Made by a program: the position numbers and the translations under genes. Source: Candidatus Galacturonatibacter soehngenii (lineage in GTDB: Bacteria; Bacillota; Clostridia; Lachnospirales; Lachnospiraceae). Taken from it: a DNA stretch of 64,000 nt. The notes below the pieces were generated by a model. The model was not told where the DNA came from. It did not search any database and saw only the letters and a list, made by a program, of their open reading frames with translations. The stretch is from the NCBI RefSeq assembly GCF_008830185.1, contig NZ_WAGX01000004.1:620001-684000 (forward strand). Reading direction: 5' to 3'. Below are positions 53,269 through 62,545 of this stretch, in pieces (within the stretch, counting starts at the first letter, position 1; every line of letters begins with the position of its first letter).

Positions 53269-54504
53269 TTAATCATTATTTGTATAAATTTTATTCATTC
53301 CCTCAATGCATTCTCTCCAGGTATCAATGTTAATATTATCTCTTAACCCAAATATTAATTTATCTACTACCTTTTTCGATGCCTCCGCGATATTTTTTTC
53401 CAGACTTTCTCTACATTCCTCTTCCATCTCTAACTTTCTAGAGACACCCCAAACTCGATTACCAATATCTTTTGCTGCCAAGTCTGCAATCTGCTTTACC
53501 AATGGAATGACATCCTTGCACTCATACCATTCTACGAACTCTTCAATTTGAGCATGTAAGATTTCTCCTACACGCTTTAAATCTTCATTTATATTTTCAT
53601 CCGAAATATCAACTTTAAAATCATCGATATCGTATAATGTAACAAATGGAAGGCCTTTTACTTTAGGATCTATATCTCTTGGAACGGCCAAATCCAAAAG
53701 AAGTAAAGGTTTTTCCAGTTTGATTTGTTTTAATTCTTCATATTTTACAGTACAATTGGGACTAACTGTAGCACTGATAACGATATCACAGTTATTTATG
53801 TAATCCATTCTCTCACCATAGTTGATACGTTTACATCCTTTTGGTATTTCAACAACACCACTTTTGTACTGCCTTACCGTAACTGTTACATCTGCATTTT
53901 TATTTTTCAAGGTGGTTGCAGAAAGCTTTCCCATTTCACCATTGCCTATGACCATACAAACTTTATTCTTTAATTCAATTCCTTCCCTTTGCAAATATGA
54001 AATTGCCTCTTCAACAACGGAATGATTTGCATTTGATAGCCTTACGTTAGTTTTAACTTTTTTTGCTGCCGTAATTGCCATTCGAAACAAAACCTCAAGA
54101 ACATGATCCGTACAGTAGTTATCTCTAGCAAGTGCCAAGGCATCTTTGACCTGCGTAATTATTTGATCTTCTCCAAATACCTTTGATTTAACTCCGCATG
54201 AAAGATTGAATAGATGCTTTACAGCCACTAAACTTTCTCTTTCCGTTAGAAACGATTCATAATCCGAATAATTAAGTTTTCTTAACTCGCAGAAATATTT
54301 CTTTAAATCAACCGATAATTTGTCGTGATAACTTACCCATATTTCTGTACGATTACAGGTGGAAACAATAACACATCCTTCTATTCCTTCTATTTCTTTT
54401 ATTTTTTCCATCGCTTGTACACTGCTACTTTTTGTTAATGCAAATTGTTCTCTATATTCAACTGACGCTTTGTCATGGTCAATTCCTACCATTCTTATGT
54501 TCAC
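53269..54504 (-). CDS. hemA: Glutamyl-tRNA reductase
   Basis: 411 residues. Nucleophile C50 in VSTCNRTEIWVS, the FGEDQIITQVKDA segment, NADPH domain GNGEMGKLSATTLK, and the helical dimerisation region at about 310-411. First gene of the leftward operon hemA, precorrin-2 dehydrogenase, HemC-CobA-HemD, hemB, hemL, committing glutamyl-tRNA to tetrapyrroles. No cobalamin riboswitch is evident in the short 117-bp upstream gap. Confidence 0.95.
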   Translation of the reverse strand: MNIRMVGIDHDKASVEYREQFALTKSSSVQAMEKIKEIEGIEGCVIVSTCNRTEIWVSYHDKLSVDLKKYFCELRKLNYSDYESFLTERESLVAVKHLFNLSCGVKSKVFGEDQIITQVKDALALARDNYCTDHVLEVLFRMAITAAKKVKTNVRLSNANHSVVEEAISYLQREGIELKNKVCMVIGNGEMGKLSATTLKNKNADVTVTVRQYKSGVVEIPKGCKRINYGERMDYINNCDIVISATVSPNCTVKYEELKQIKLEKPLLLLDLAVPRDIDPKVKGLPFVTLYDIDDFKVDISDENINEDLKRVGEILHAQIEEFVEWYECKDVIPLVKQIADLAAKDIGNRVWGVSRKLEMEEECRESLEKNIAEASKKVVDKLIFGLRDNINIDTWRECIEGMNKIYTNND

Positions 54505-54621
54505 TGATATTGCTCCTCTTTATTTAGTCCACGGTTCATGTGTTATTCTTTCTAGATTATACTCTTTTCATATCTATCTGTCCATGCCATAAATAGAGAT
54601 ATATCGACATTAATACGACAC

Positions 54622-55095
54622 TTATTCCATCAATTTGATCGGTATAAAGGTTTCCATTTGAGCAAAACCTTGTCTTTTTATTACTTCTTTTGGTGTAATA
54701 ATATGCCCCATTGTATAATGATTGTGTCTTTCGTCTAATTCAATGATAGTAGATTGTTCAATATAATCTAACGCTTTTGTATGCAATCTATTATTTTCTT
54801 CTTCATCTCCATCTTGATAGACATAAGTAAGATATAATCCCCCTTCAAAATCAACCACCTGATTTCCACCATCTTCCATACCTTCTGCTAAAGCAAACCA
54901 CCATACCATACCATTTTCTCTCTTATCATAAAAAAGAAAATCCCTAGGCATAAAGTTGTCTCTGTCTGATGGTTCAATACTAGAAAAATAAGAATCAAAT
55001 TTTCCTAGTATTCCATTTGAAGAAAAATCAAAATTTGTATCAACTCCTGAAGATGCTGCTTGAAACGATGGTAATGAAATAATCTTAAAGCTCAT
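54622..55095 (-). CDS. GyrI-like effector-binding domain protein
   Basis: 157 residues that look like a single GyrI/AraC-effector-binding domain: beta-rich, with FEGGLYLTYVYQDGDEEENNRL in the middle and ending METFIPIKLME, the usual last strand. No helix-turn-helix is attached, so it is a stand-alone small-molecule-binding protein or a member that sequesters drugs. Surrounding genes give no clue about its ligand. Similarity is by pattern only. Confidence 0.6.
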   Translation of the reverse strand: MSFKIISLPSFQAASSGVDTNFDFSSNGILGKFDSYFSSIEPSDRDNFMPRDFLFYDKRENGMVWWFALAEGMEDGGNQVVDFEGGLYLTYVYQDGDEEENNRLHTKALDYIEQSTIIELDERHNHYTMGHIITPKEVIKRQGFAQMETFIPIKLME

Positions 55096-55274
55096 AATTA
55101 TACTCTCCTTTTTTGTTTTTATTTTTTTATATATTTTTTACTATATATTTTTAACAACTTTTTTATTTACCATATATTTCAACCTTTTCCATTCTTTAAA
55201 TATTACATAGTTGTTACAAAAGTGTTACAATTAACTTGTTCTTAAGAAACAAATAATTAAAGGAGGATATGCAT

Positions 55275-55346
55275 ATGTGTTTCAACTTTAGCTCATGTAA
55301 CTTAAGTGACTTATTAAGCTTGCTTTCTAAATACTGTGGTAAATAA
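55275..55346 (+). CDS. 23-residue cysteine-containing peptide, stand-alone transcription unit
   Basis: ATG at 55275 (an in-frame ATG at 55269 is too close to the SD) with AAAGGAGG at 55259-55266, stop TAA at 55344-55346. The peptide begins MCFNFSSC, continues with a leucine-rich SDLLSLLSK and ends YCGK, giving cysteines at 2, 8 and 21. An intrinsic terminator begins 36 bp later, and AT-rich upstream DNA (about 55140-55250) can hold a promoter. A perfectly placed SD plus terminator around so short a frame argues that it is expressed. Peptide signal, metal-binding microprotein or bacteriocin precursor are possible. Confidence 0.6.
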   Translation: MCFNFSSCNLSDLLSLLSKYCGK

Positions 55347-55381
55347 TAATAAAGTCCATAAATTAAATAATAATTTGAAGC

Positions 55382-55416
55382 AAAGACAATCTTTTTACAA
55401 TGGGGATTGTCTTTGT
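55382..55416. terminator. Intrinsic terminator
   Basis: AAAGACAATC (55382-55391) and GATTGTCTTT (55405-55414), followed by GTTTC. It closes the small peptide unit and, from the other strand, the DUF-like gene at 55429-56463. Confidence 0.85.
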
Positions 55417-55428
55417 TTCATTTATCAC

Positions 55429-56463
55429 TTAAGTAAACTTTATAACATTACAATCCTCTTCCTTTGAATATAGCTTCAAGAAATAAGGACCACACTCCTC
55501 TTCATGTGTCTTTGCAAACGTCCAACAAAAATCTTTATCTGTCATTACAAAGTCTTCATATAAATCTTTGTTTTTCCATTCAAAACGATCTGCATTTCTT
55601 ATTTTAATCCCGACATTAAAATAACTTAAATACAAGTAGCAATCCTCTTTTGTTGTTTTGTCAAATGCCTTTAACGCATTTTCATGGGTTTTACATTTTG
55701 CATACTCATAGCTAAACATATGCCATAGATAAAAACCTTCTGGATAACATACTTTTTTTGCTTTTTTTATATTTTCTTCTGGAGCAAAAGTGTAAATCCA
55801 TGCATTTTTAAAGGCATTTACTTGACTTTTTTTCATAACATGAAAAGGAATGTTTTGCTCTTTTAAATCCCAAATAACAGATTGCAATGTTTCTTGCTTC
55901 CATTTTTCGTTCATTTTTCTATCATGAAGCACTTCTTTCACCTTTTTGACAGGATGCCACCAATTTGCTGGCTCAGGAATTGTGTGATTTGGCTTTTCAG
56001 GCAGTACCCAAGGAAATCTTTCTGAAAAAACTTCAATGCAAACAAATCCTTCTTCTATATTAACAACATCTCCATTCCATCTTACATTTTTTAGAATTGG
56101 TCTAAAAGAAAAGCGTCCCACTTCAATCATATTAAAATAAGTAATTGCATCTTCTGCACTCTTATCACTATCATTGACAACATCCTCTTTGTCAGATTGA
56201 ATCATACTACCTTTTATCAGATACATTCCAACGATTGGATAATATCTATTTGCGTTATACCCCAATGATTCAATGTCACATTTGTGTGGTAATATGCCAA
56301 GCTCCTCAAAAAAACTTTTTTCTTCTGGCTTCATCTTTTCCAGATATAAGCAGTAATTGTTCCACGCTTCAATATCTCTTGGTAAAACTTGAAGTGTACT
56401 ATAATATTTCTTTGTTGCTTCTACATCAACATCAATTTTTATTTTCCCAAATTCTTTGATCAT
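55429..56463 (-). CDS. Conserved cytoplasmic protein of unknown function
   Basis: 344 residues from the ATG at 56463, chosen because GGAGGTCTT precedes it; the frame opens 25 codons earlier. No signal peptide or membrane segment. Rich in Trp and Tyr with blocks such as VLPRDIEAWNNYCLYLEK, RYYPIVGMYLIKGS and PEPANWWHPVKKVKEVL. It may belong to the DUF4085-like proteins of Firmicutes, but this is a weak pattern match and no function is offered. It is the only gene of its unit. Confidence 0.6.
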   Translation of the reverse strand: MIKEFGKIKIDVDVEATKKYYSTLQVLPRDIEAWNNYCLYLEKMKPEEKSFFEELGILPHKCDIESLGYNANRYYPIVGMYLIKGSMIQSDKEDVVNDSDKSAEDAITYFNMIEVGRFSFRPILKNVRWNGDVVNIEEGFVCIEVFSERFPWVLPEKPNHTIPEPANWWHPVKKVKEVLHDRKMNEKWKQETLQSVIWDLKEQNIPFHVMKKSQVNAFKNAWIYTFAPEENIKKAKKVCYPEGFYLWHMFSYEYAKCKTHENALKAFDKTTKEDCYLYLSYFNVGIKIRNADRFEWKNKDLYEDFVMTDKDFCWTFAKTHEEECGPYFLKLYSKEEDCNVIKFT

Positions 56464-56638
56464 ATAAGACCTCCATTTTCTGTAATTTATCATATCATAC
56501 AATATTTTATATAGAATATAACACACAGATACAATCAAAAATAAATGATTTTTTAGTAATTTTTTTTACTATACTAAACACATCGTAACATATTTTATAC
56601 TTAATTTGTAGGGTTATTATTATTTCTTCTTATTTTGA

Positions 56639-57040
56639 GCTTTTCAGCTAGCCAAAGAACGTCTAAAAGAGCTAACTGTTTATGGCGATAACGAGGAAAT
56701 TGCTTATTTAAGAAGTCAAAGCTCCTCTTTGCGTTTGTTATCAATGGACATGTTGAAAAAGGCTCTATTACAATATGAACTAATTGGCTTTACAGGATAT
56801 GTCCCAAAATCCATGCATAATATGGAGCTACATATTCCACTTAAATATGCCAAATATCTTTGGGGTTGGCCGTATAAATTTGTAAAACGTATGGAATCAG
56901 TAAATACTCGTGTCGTAATTGTAGAGGGGAACGCAAAATTGTCAGAGGGGTTTGATACGAAAGAAAGCCTAACTTCAATTCCCAATAAATATGAGGGATA
57001 TGTTTGGACGAACAGAATTGATCGAACAGCCTCCCAATAG
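56639..57040 (+). pseudogene. C-terminal gene remnant, possibly glycerophosphodiester phosphodiesterase-like
   Basis: An open frame of 133 codons follows an in-frame TGA (56636-56638) without a proper start codon or ribosome binding site. It encodes FQLAKERLKELT, then GWPYKFVKRMESVNTRVVIV and ends GYVWTNRIDRTASQ. The closing VWTNRID and the preceding GWP...NT-V block remind me of the end of glycerophosphodiester phosphodiesterases. This is recollection with low certainty. The first part of the gene is missing, so it is treated as dead. Confidence 0.55.
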
Positions 57041-57150
57041 AAAAAATATGGTACTTTAAATTATAGTTCAAATGTCTAATCATTCAAATATTTATAATAA
57101 AATTTTTCTATATCTGCATATACTATAATAAAACCAAGGTTACTGATAAG

Positions 57151-58446
57151 ATGGAAATTTATGTAGTAAAACCAAATGATACAATTTATTCAATCGCTAA
57201 TAAATTTGATGTTTCTGCAACACAACTGATACGAGATAACGAATTAGAATTTCCAAATGAATTAGTTCCCGGACAGACCATCGTAATTGTTTATCCGAAG
57301 GAATTCTATCTGGTAAAAGAGGGGGATACCATTGAAAGTATTGCAAAAGAACATGGTATCTCTCAAATGCAATTGCTTCGAAACAACCCCTTCTTAGCAG
57401 ATTCACCCCTTTATCCTGGTGAATCATTAACCATACGTTATAATACAACAAATACTATTACAACCCAAGGCTATATTTTTCCTTATATTGATAATGAAAT
57501 TCTTAGAAAAACTCTTCCAAGCTTAACTTATGTTTCGATTTATAACTATAGAGCCGTTAATGAAGGAAATATAATTACTTATATTGATGATACAGAGGTA
57601 ATTAAAATTGCAAAAGAATATGGTACCATTCCACTCATGATGACTACCACAATGTCGCCACAAGGCAATCCTGATAGCGAGACCGCATATGGATTGTTAT
57701 TAAACGAAACATATCAAGATACGTTAGTAAATAACACGTTACGTATCATGAAAGATAAGGGTTACATGGGGATTAATATAGTCTTTAACTATATTAATTT
57801 AAATAGTCTTTATTTATACGAGAGAATGATTTTAAAATTTAGAGCAAAATTGGCTGATGAAGGGTTCCTACTCTTTATTACTATCAATCCAATCATAAAA
57901 TATATAAACAATGAGTTAGTCTTTGACGAAATCAATTATAGTAATATAGCTGAATCCGTGGATCGCATCACCTTTCTTCAATTTATTTGGGGAACCAATT
58001 ATGGTCCTCCCTTACCCGTTAATTCTATTTACAAATTAAGAGCAGTCGTTGAAAGTGCATTAACTACACTTCAATCGAAGCAATTACTTGTTGGATATTC
58101 CTTAATTAGTTATGATTGGCAATTACCATATGTTCCTGGTACTTCCTATGCTAATGCCCTTAGTATAAACTCCTCCTTAAGACTGGCCCAAGACGTAGGC
58201 GCAACCATCGAGTTTGATTTAGTGTCCCAATCTCCTTTTTTTAATTATATTCAAGGTGATAAATCAGAGCATATCGTATGGGCAGTGGATGCTAGAAGCA
58301 TTGAAGCTCTTATGCAGTTAATTACTAGTGATGATCTTTGCGGGGCAAGTTTTTGGAATCTTATGGTATATACAGCCCAACTATGGTTAGTCATTAATTC
58401 TCAATTTGAAATCATAAAGCTTATTCCAAATAAATTTGACGGATAA
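57151..58446 (+). CDS. LysM-LysM-GH18-like protein, catalytic acids lost (paralogue 1)
   Basis: 431 residues. Two LysM domains (about 2-48 and 52-97) bind peptidoglycan or chitin. They are followed by a GH18-type barrel (about 105-430) like the spore cortex-lytic SleL/YaaH group, including SYDWQLPYVPG. The GH18 signature DxxDxDxE should lie in the strand KGYMGINIVFNY, but the positions read M206, N209, V211 and N213: the proton donor Glu is Asn. The protein should bind but not cleave. There is no signal peptide, as in SleL-type spore proteins. A close paralogue follows 60 bp later. Confidence 0.85.
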   Translation: MEIYVVKPNDTIYSIANKFDVSATQLIRDNELEFPNELVPGQTIVIVYPKEFYLVKEGDTIESIAKEHGISQMQLLRNNPFLADSPLYPGESLTIRYNTTNTITTQGYIFPYIDNEILRKTLPSLTYVSIYNYRAVNEGNIITYIDDTEVIKIAKEYGTIPLMMTTTMSPQGNPDSETAYGLLLNETYQDTLVNNTLRIMKDKGYMGINIVFNYINLNSLYLYERMILKFRAKLADEGFLLFITINPIIKYINNELVFDEINYSNIAESVDRITFLQFIWGTNYGPPLPVNSIYKLRAVVESALTTLQSKQLLVGYSLISYDWQLPYVPGTSYANALSINSSLRLAQDVGATIEFDLVSQSPFFNYIQGDKSEHIVWAVDARSIEALMQLITSDDLCGASFWNLMVYTAQLWLVINSQFEIIKLIPNKFDG

Positions 58447-58506
58447 AGAATGGTAAACTCATGTATTTATTCATATATATAGAAATAAAACAAAGGTATT
58501 ACTAAT

Positions 58507-59799
58507 ATGGAAATTTATGTGGTACAACCAAATGATACAATATATTCGATTGCAGCAAAATATAATGTATCTCCCAAAAAACTAATTCAAGATAATCAAC
58601 TTGATTACCCAAACAGACTCGTTACGGGCCAAACCATTGTAATTGTATATCCCAAACAGACTTATATTGTTAAACCAGGAGATTCTTTAGAAAGTATTGC
58701 AAGAGAAAATAACGTATCTTTTATGCAGCTATTAAGAAATAATCCCTTTCTATCTAATACCACAATTAAGCCAGGAGATGTGTTAACGATAAGCTATAAT
58801 ACATCAGGAACAATGGATACCAATGGTTATATTTATCCTTATGTTGATCGAAATATTTATAAAAAAACACTTCCTAGTCTAACTTACATCACCATTTATA
58901 ATTATAGAACAACTGGCGAAGGTGGTATTATATCCTATTATGATGATACAGAGGTTGTGCAATTGGCAAGGGAGTATGGAACGATTCCTCTCTTCATGGC
59001 AACTACATTATCCGCCCAAGGAGAGCCAGACACAGAAGCAGTCTACAGTCTTCTATTAAATGAAACCTATTTTAACAATTTTGTTAATAATTCAATCGAA
59101 CTTATGAAGCAAAAAGGATATTTAGGTTTAAATATTGTCTTTAATTATATGAATCAAGGCAGTTTACAACTGTACTTAGATGTCGTAGTAAAATTAAATG
59201 AAAAACTTGCACAGAATAATTTCTTATTGTTTTTGACAATCAATCCAGATACTAGGTATGTAGATGATCAGGTAGTCTTTGAAAGAATCGATTACAGCGT
59301 TTTTGAAGATAAAATAACGAATATAACCTTTCTTCCATTAATTTGGGGTACCAACTATGGTCCTCCTTTGCCAATTAATTCATTCAAGTGCTTATCAACA
59401 TTTGTTGAATATGTCACAAGTATTATGAGTGCTGATAAAATCATAGTTGGAAATACTCTTATTAGCTATGACTGGCCTCTTCCATATGTACCAGGTGTGA
59501 CATATGCCAATTCATTGAGTATTAATTCTTCTTTGCGATTGGCAATGGAAGAAGGAAGTACGATTCAATTTGATGAGATATCCCAATCTCCTTATTTTAA
59601 CTATACCAATAATTCAACAGAACATATTGTATGGACAGTAGATGCAAGAAGTATTCAAGCTTTGGTTGATGTAATTCGAGAATATAAGTTAGAAGGAGCT
59701 GGATTTTGGAATCTTATGATTTATGCTGCCCAATTATGGTTAGTCATTAATTCACAGTTTGATGTCAATAAATTTATTCCAAACATATTTGATTCCTGA
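58507..59799 (+). CDS. LysM-LysM-GH18-like protein, catalytic acids lost (paralogue 2)
   Basis: 430 residues, aligned almost without gaps to the preceding gene product. Two LysM domains (about 2-48 and 52-97) and a GH18-like barrel with SYDWPLPYVPG. The signature strand reads KGYLGLNIVFNYM, with L206, N209, V211 and N213 in place of the acidic residues, so the same catalytic loss occurs here. Shared loss in both copies indicates that it predates the duplication and that the fold is kept for binding, for example in spore cortex or coat recognition. Confidence 0.85.
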   Translation: MEIYVVQPNDTIYSIAAKYNVSPKKLIQDNQLDYPNRLVTGQTIVIVYPKQTYIVKPGDSLESIARENNVSFMQLLRNNPFLSNTTIKPGDVLTISYNTSGTMDTNGYIYPYVDRNIYKKTLPSLTYITIYNYRTTGEGGIISYYDDTEVVQLAREYGTIPLFMATTLSAQGEPDTEAVYSLLLNETYFNNFVNNSIELMKQKGYLGLNIVFNYMNQGSLQLYLDVVVKLNEKLAQNNFLLFLTINPDTRYVDDQVVFERIDYSVFEDKITNITFLPLIWGTNYGPPLPINSFKCLSTFVEYVTSIMSADKIIVGNTLISYDWPLPYVPGVTYANSLSINSSLRLAMEEGSTIQFDEISQSPYFNYTNNSTEHIVWTVDARSIQALVDVIREYKLEGAGFWNLMIYAAQLWLVINSQFDVNKFIPNIFDS

Positions 59800-59895
59800 T
59801 TACAAGCTGGTCTAGCATTGACAATCTTATAAAGCAATGTTAGACTCATATGTGAAATTATGGCTTTTTAACAACTTTCATACAAGGAGATAAAA

Positions 59896-60714
59896 ATGTT
59901 TACAAAAAAAGCAATTCTAGTTGTAAGCTTTGGTACTAGCCATCTAGATACCTTAGATAAAAATATTAAAGCAATTGAGCAGGATATCCAAAACTCATAT
60001 CCTGATTATAAGATATATCGAGCTTTTACAAGTCAAATGATTATAAAGAAGCTTAAATCAGTTCATAACATTTCCATCCATACCGTTTCTAGCGCAATGA
60101 AAAAAATGCAGGCTGATGGCATTACTGAAGTAATGATTCAACCCACTCATATCATTCATGGAATTGAAAATGATAACATGATAAAAGATGCGTACCAAGC
60201 AAAGGATGCTTTTACATCTATCAAAATATCCACTCCCCTACTTTCTACTTCTGAGGATTATCTCAAAGTAGTAAATATTCTTATGAAGAATTATCCAGTT
60301 AAAAAAGAAGAAGCGCTTGTATTAATGGGGCACGGAACCTCGCATTACGCAAATTCCTCTTACCCAGCTCTTTCTTATACATTTACACAGCAAGGGTATA
60401 ACAATGTATTCGTTGGTACGGTGGAAGGATATCCAGAGTTAGAACACCTTTTCGATATGATAAATAAACAATCCATACAACATATTAAACTTTTACCTTT
60501 TATGCTAGTAGCTGGAGATCATGCGCTAAATGACATGGATAGTAATGACGAAGATTCTTGGAAATCCAAATTTCTACAAGAAGGTTATGAAGTAGAATCA
60601 ATTGTAAAAGGACTTGGTGAGATAAAAGAAATCAGAGAACTTTATCTAGAACATCTTAATAAAGCGATACATGGCGAATCTACGATTTTAGACTTTAAAC
60701 TTGATACTATCTAA
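59896..60714 (+). CDS. cbiK: Sirohydrochlorin cobaltochelatase CbiK
   Basis: 272 residues of the type II chelatase CbiK: KKAILVVSFGTSHLDTLDKN at the start, QPTHIIHGIEND, the metal-site LMGHGTSHYANSSY, and FVGTVEGYPELEH with LLPFMLVAGDHALNDM at the end. It inserts cobalt into sirohydrochlorin produced by the operon at 48-54 kb. It is a single-gene unit with AAGGAG before the ATG and a strong terminator after it. No export signal is visible, so it is cytoplasmic. Confidence 0.93.
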   Translation: MFTKKAILVVSFGTSHLDTLDKNIKAIEQDIQNSYPDYKIYRAFTSQMIIKKLKSVHNISIHTVSSAMKKMQADGITEVMIQPTHIIHGIENDNMIKDAYQAKDAFTSIKISTPLLSTSEDYLKVVNILMKNYPVKKEEALVLMGHGTSHYANSSYPALSYTFTQQGYNNVFVGTVEGYPELEHLFDMINKQSIQHIKLLPFMLVAGDHALNDMDSNDEDSWKSKFLQEGYEVESIVKGLGEIKEIRELYLEHLNKAIHGESTILDFKLDTI

Positions 60715-60721
60715 TTTTAGA

Positions 60722-60769
60722 TATCAAAAGAGGAGGAAAGTATGGCGTAACTTTCCTCCTCTTTTGATA
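60722..60769. terminator. Bidirectional intrinsic terminator
   Basis: Perfect 19-bp stem (60722-60740 and 60751-60769, containing AAAAGAGGAGGAAAG) between convergent cbiK and the amidase gene. Confidence 0.9.
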
Positions 60770-60772
60770 AGC

Positions 60773-61888
60773 TTATTCATTTTCAAAAAATCGGTCTAAT
60801 CCATTGGCTATTCCAATTGATATTTTATTCTGGTATTCATCTGTCGCCATCAAAGCATCCTCTTCTTTATTTGTCATAAATCCCATCTCGATAATAGTAA
60901 CAGGAAGGTTACACCAATTAATACCGCTCATGTTGTCTGTTTCTATGATTCCTTTATCAGCTGCATTCGTTGTTGCAATACATTCTGTTAATACCATCTT
61001 TGACAATCGCTTACTTTGTTCATAATAAGAGCCTACATAAGGATTCGCTGAGGTTTGACACATGGTAAGAAGTCCATGAACATTACTATCCTCGGAACCA
61101 TTCGCATGTATCCTAACAAATGCTTCTGCCCCAGATTCGTTTGCAATTTGTGCTCTCTTTGCATTACTTAGATTTACATCATTCGTTTCTCGTATCATTA
61201 CGACTTGATAGCCACGATCTAAGAGTTCTTGCTTTACTTTCATTGCAACTGACAGCGTTAACTGATATTCTGCTAACCCGCTTACCACCCCACTCGTTCC
61301 AGATGCAACTTTCGCCTTTGTTTGGGTAGCTCCAGGCCCTATTGGCTCTTGCTCACTATTCCCCTTTGCCTGATGTCCTGCATCAATTGCTACGATATGT
61401 CCTGCGCCACTGCTACTTGGTTCCTCGGTTGTCAGATATTCGGTCGCTATATATCCTTCGACATCTTGATATATGACTTTACTCCACTTCGTTGCGATTC
61501 CAATTCTTTGGAGGTTAGCATTTTTTCTTAAGATACCTAGACTTTCACTTTCTATACTTGGCAAGCTTCTAACATTAACGTTTGTTACTGCATAAACCGT
61601 TTCTTCAACCGAAGTAAAATTTAAGTCCTGATTATTTATATCCTGCACAGTTGCTTCATTCTCAACTTCTAAATCTTGTGTAATCATTTGCTCTGTCTTT
61701 TCTTCTTGCTGTTTTGGTTTTTCTTGATTCTCTTGTAGCGAAGAATCTTTTGTAACCTCTTCTTTTTCTTCTACTTGAGTAGAGTTATTTGTATTATTTT
61801 CTTTCTCAAGGTCTACTTTCCTATTTGTACAACTAATCAAGGACATAGCCAAACAACACACGAACAAAATTGTAATTATCCTCTTCAT
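60773..61888 (-). CDS. N-acetylmuramoyl-L-alanine amidase lipoprotein with SH3 domain
   Basis: 371 residues from the ATG at 61888 (one base after the cbiC stop, with GAGGAGCG upstream; the frame opens 12 codons earlier). Lipobox LISC, a Glu/Gln/Lys-rich linker, a bacterial SH3 domain (TNVNVRSLPSIESESLGIL), then an Amidase_3 zinc domain with AIDAGHQAKG, RETNDVNLSNAKRAQIAN, RIHANGS and EMGFMTNKEED. It cuts peptides from the glycan strand at the cell surface. Coupling to cobalamin genes is unusual. Confidence 0.9.
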   Translation of the reverse strand: MKRIITILFVCCLAMSLISCTNRKVDLEKENNTNNSTQVEEKEEVTKDSSLQENQEKPKQQEEKTEQMITQDLEVENEATVQDINNQDLNFTSVEETVYAVTNVNVRSLPSIESESLGILRKNANLQRIGIATKWSKVIYQDVEGYIATEYLTTEEPSSSGAGHIVAIDAGHQAKGNSEQEPIGPGATQTKAKVASGTSGVVSGLAEYQLTLSVAMKVKQELLDRGYQVVMIRETNDVNLSNAKRAQIANESGAEAFVRIHANGSEDSNVHGLLTMCQTSANPYVGSYYEQSKRLSKMVLTECIATTNAADKGIIETDNMSGINWCNLPVTIIEMGFMTNKEEDALMATDEYQNKISIGIANGLDRFFENE

Positions 61889-61889
61889 T

Positions 61890-62528
61890 TTATCGCTCCT
61901 CATCCAACATGTATAATAACGCATTGCAAATAGCCGCTGCTACGTTACTGCCCCCTTTTCGTCCTCTTGCAACAATATAAGGTATGTCAAGGCTCATAAT
62001 TAGTTCTTTTGATTGTATTACATTAACAAATCCAACTGGTACACCAATAATAAGTGCTGGATTTATCTTTCCTTCTTGAATTAATTCATATAGTCGAACC
62101 AGTGCTGTTGGAGCATTACCAATTGCAAAAATAATTGGCTTTTGAAGTAAAGCTGCTTTATCCATGCTCGCAGTTGCTCTGGTCGTACCATTTTCCTTCG
62201 CTATTTGAGCAACATCGTCATCTGACATAAAACAGTATACTTCTCCTCCAAATTTAGCCAACGATTTTTTATTAATTCCAGCTTTACCCATCTGCGTATC
62301 TGTTACAATACATGCACCATTTTTGAGCTGTTCCAGCGTTTTCTTTACTACATCTTTTGAAAAACACAGCGTATTGGCATACTCAAAATCTGCTGAAGTA
62401 TGTATAACCCTTTTTATAATCGGTGCCTTATCATCCTCTGGAATCGGGGGATTCATTTCTTGTGTTATGATTTCAAAGCTTCTCTTTTCAATGTCTCTTG
62501 GGAGTACATTTTCTAAATCAATCTTCAT
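61890..62528 (-). CDS. cbiC: Precorrin-8X / cobalt-precorrin-8 methylmutase
   Basis: 212 residues starting at the ATG 62528 with GGAGGTAAT just upstream (a TTG at 62549 is less likely). It carries RVIHTSADFEYANTLCF with the catalytic histidine, DTQMGKAGINKK, GNAPTAL, GVPVGFVNV and ARGRKGGSNVAAAICNALL, all typical of CbiC/CobH. It moves a methyl group to form (cobalt-)hydrogenobyrinic/cobyrinic acid. Gene follows cobyric acid synthase with almost no gap. Confidence 0.93.
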   Translation of the reverse strand: MKIDLENVLPRDIEKRSFEIITQEMNPPIPEDDKAPIIKRVIHTSADFEYANTLCFSKDVVKKTLEQLKNGACIVTDTQMGKAGINKKSLAKFGGEVYCFMSDDDVAQIAKENGTTRATASMDKAALLQKPIIFAIGNAPTALVRLYELIQEGKINPALIIGVPVGFVNVIQSKELIMSLDIPYIVARGRKGGSNVAAAICNALLYMLDEER

Positions 62529-62545
62529 ATTACCTCCATTACTTA

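Noticed and set aside
54505-54621. Cobalamin or other riboswitch before hemA
   Set aside because: The gap is only 117 bp, with no B12-box-like sequence or aptamer-sized structure visible.
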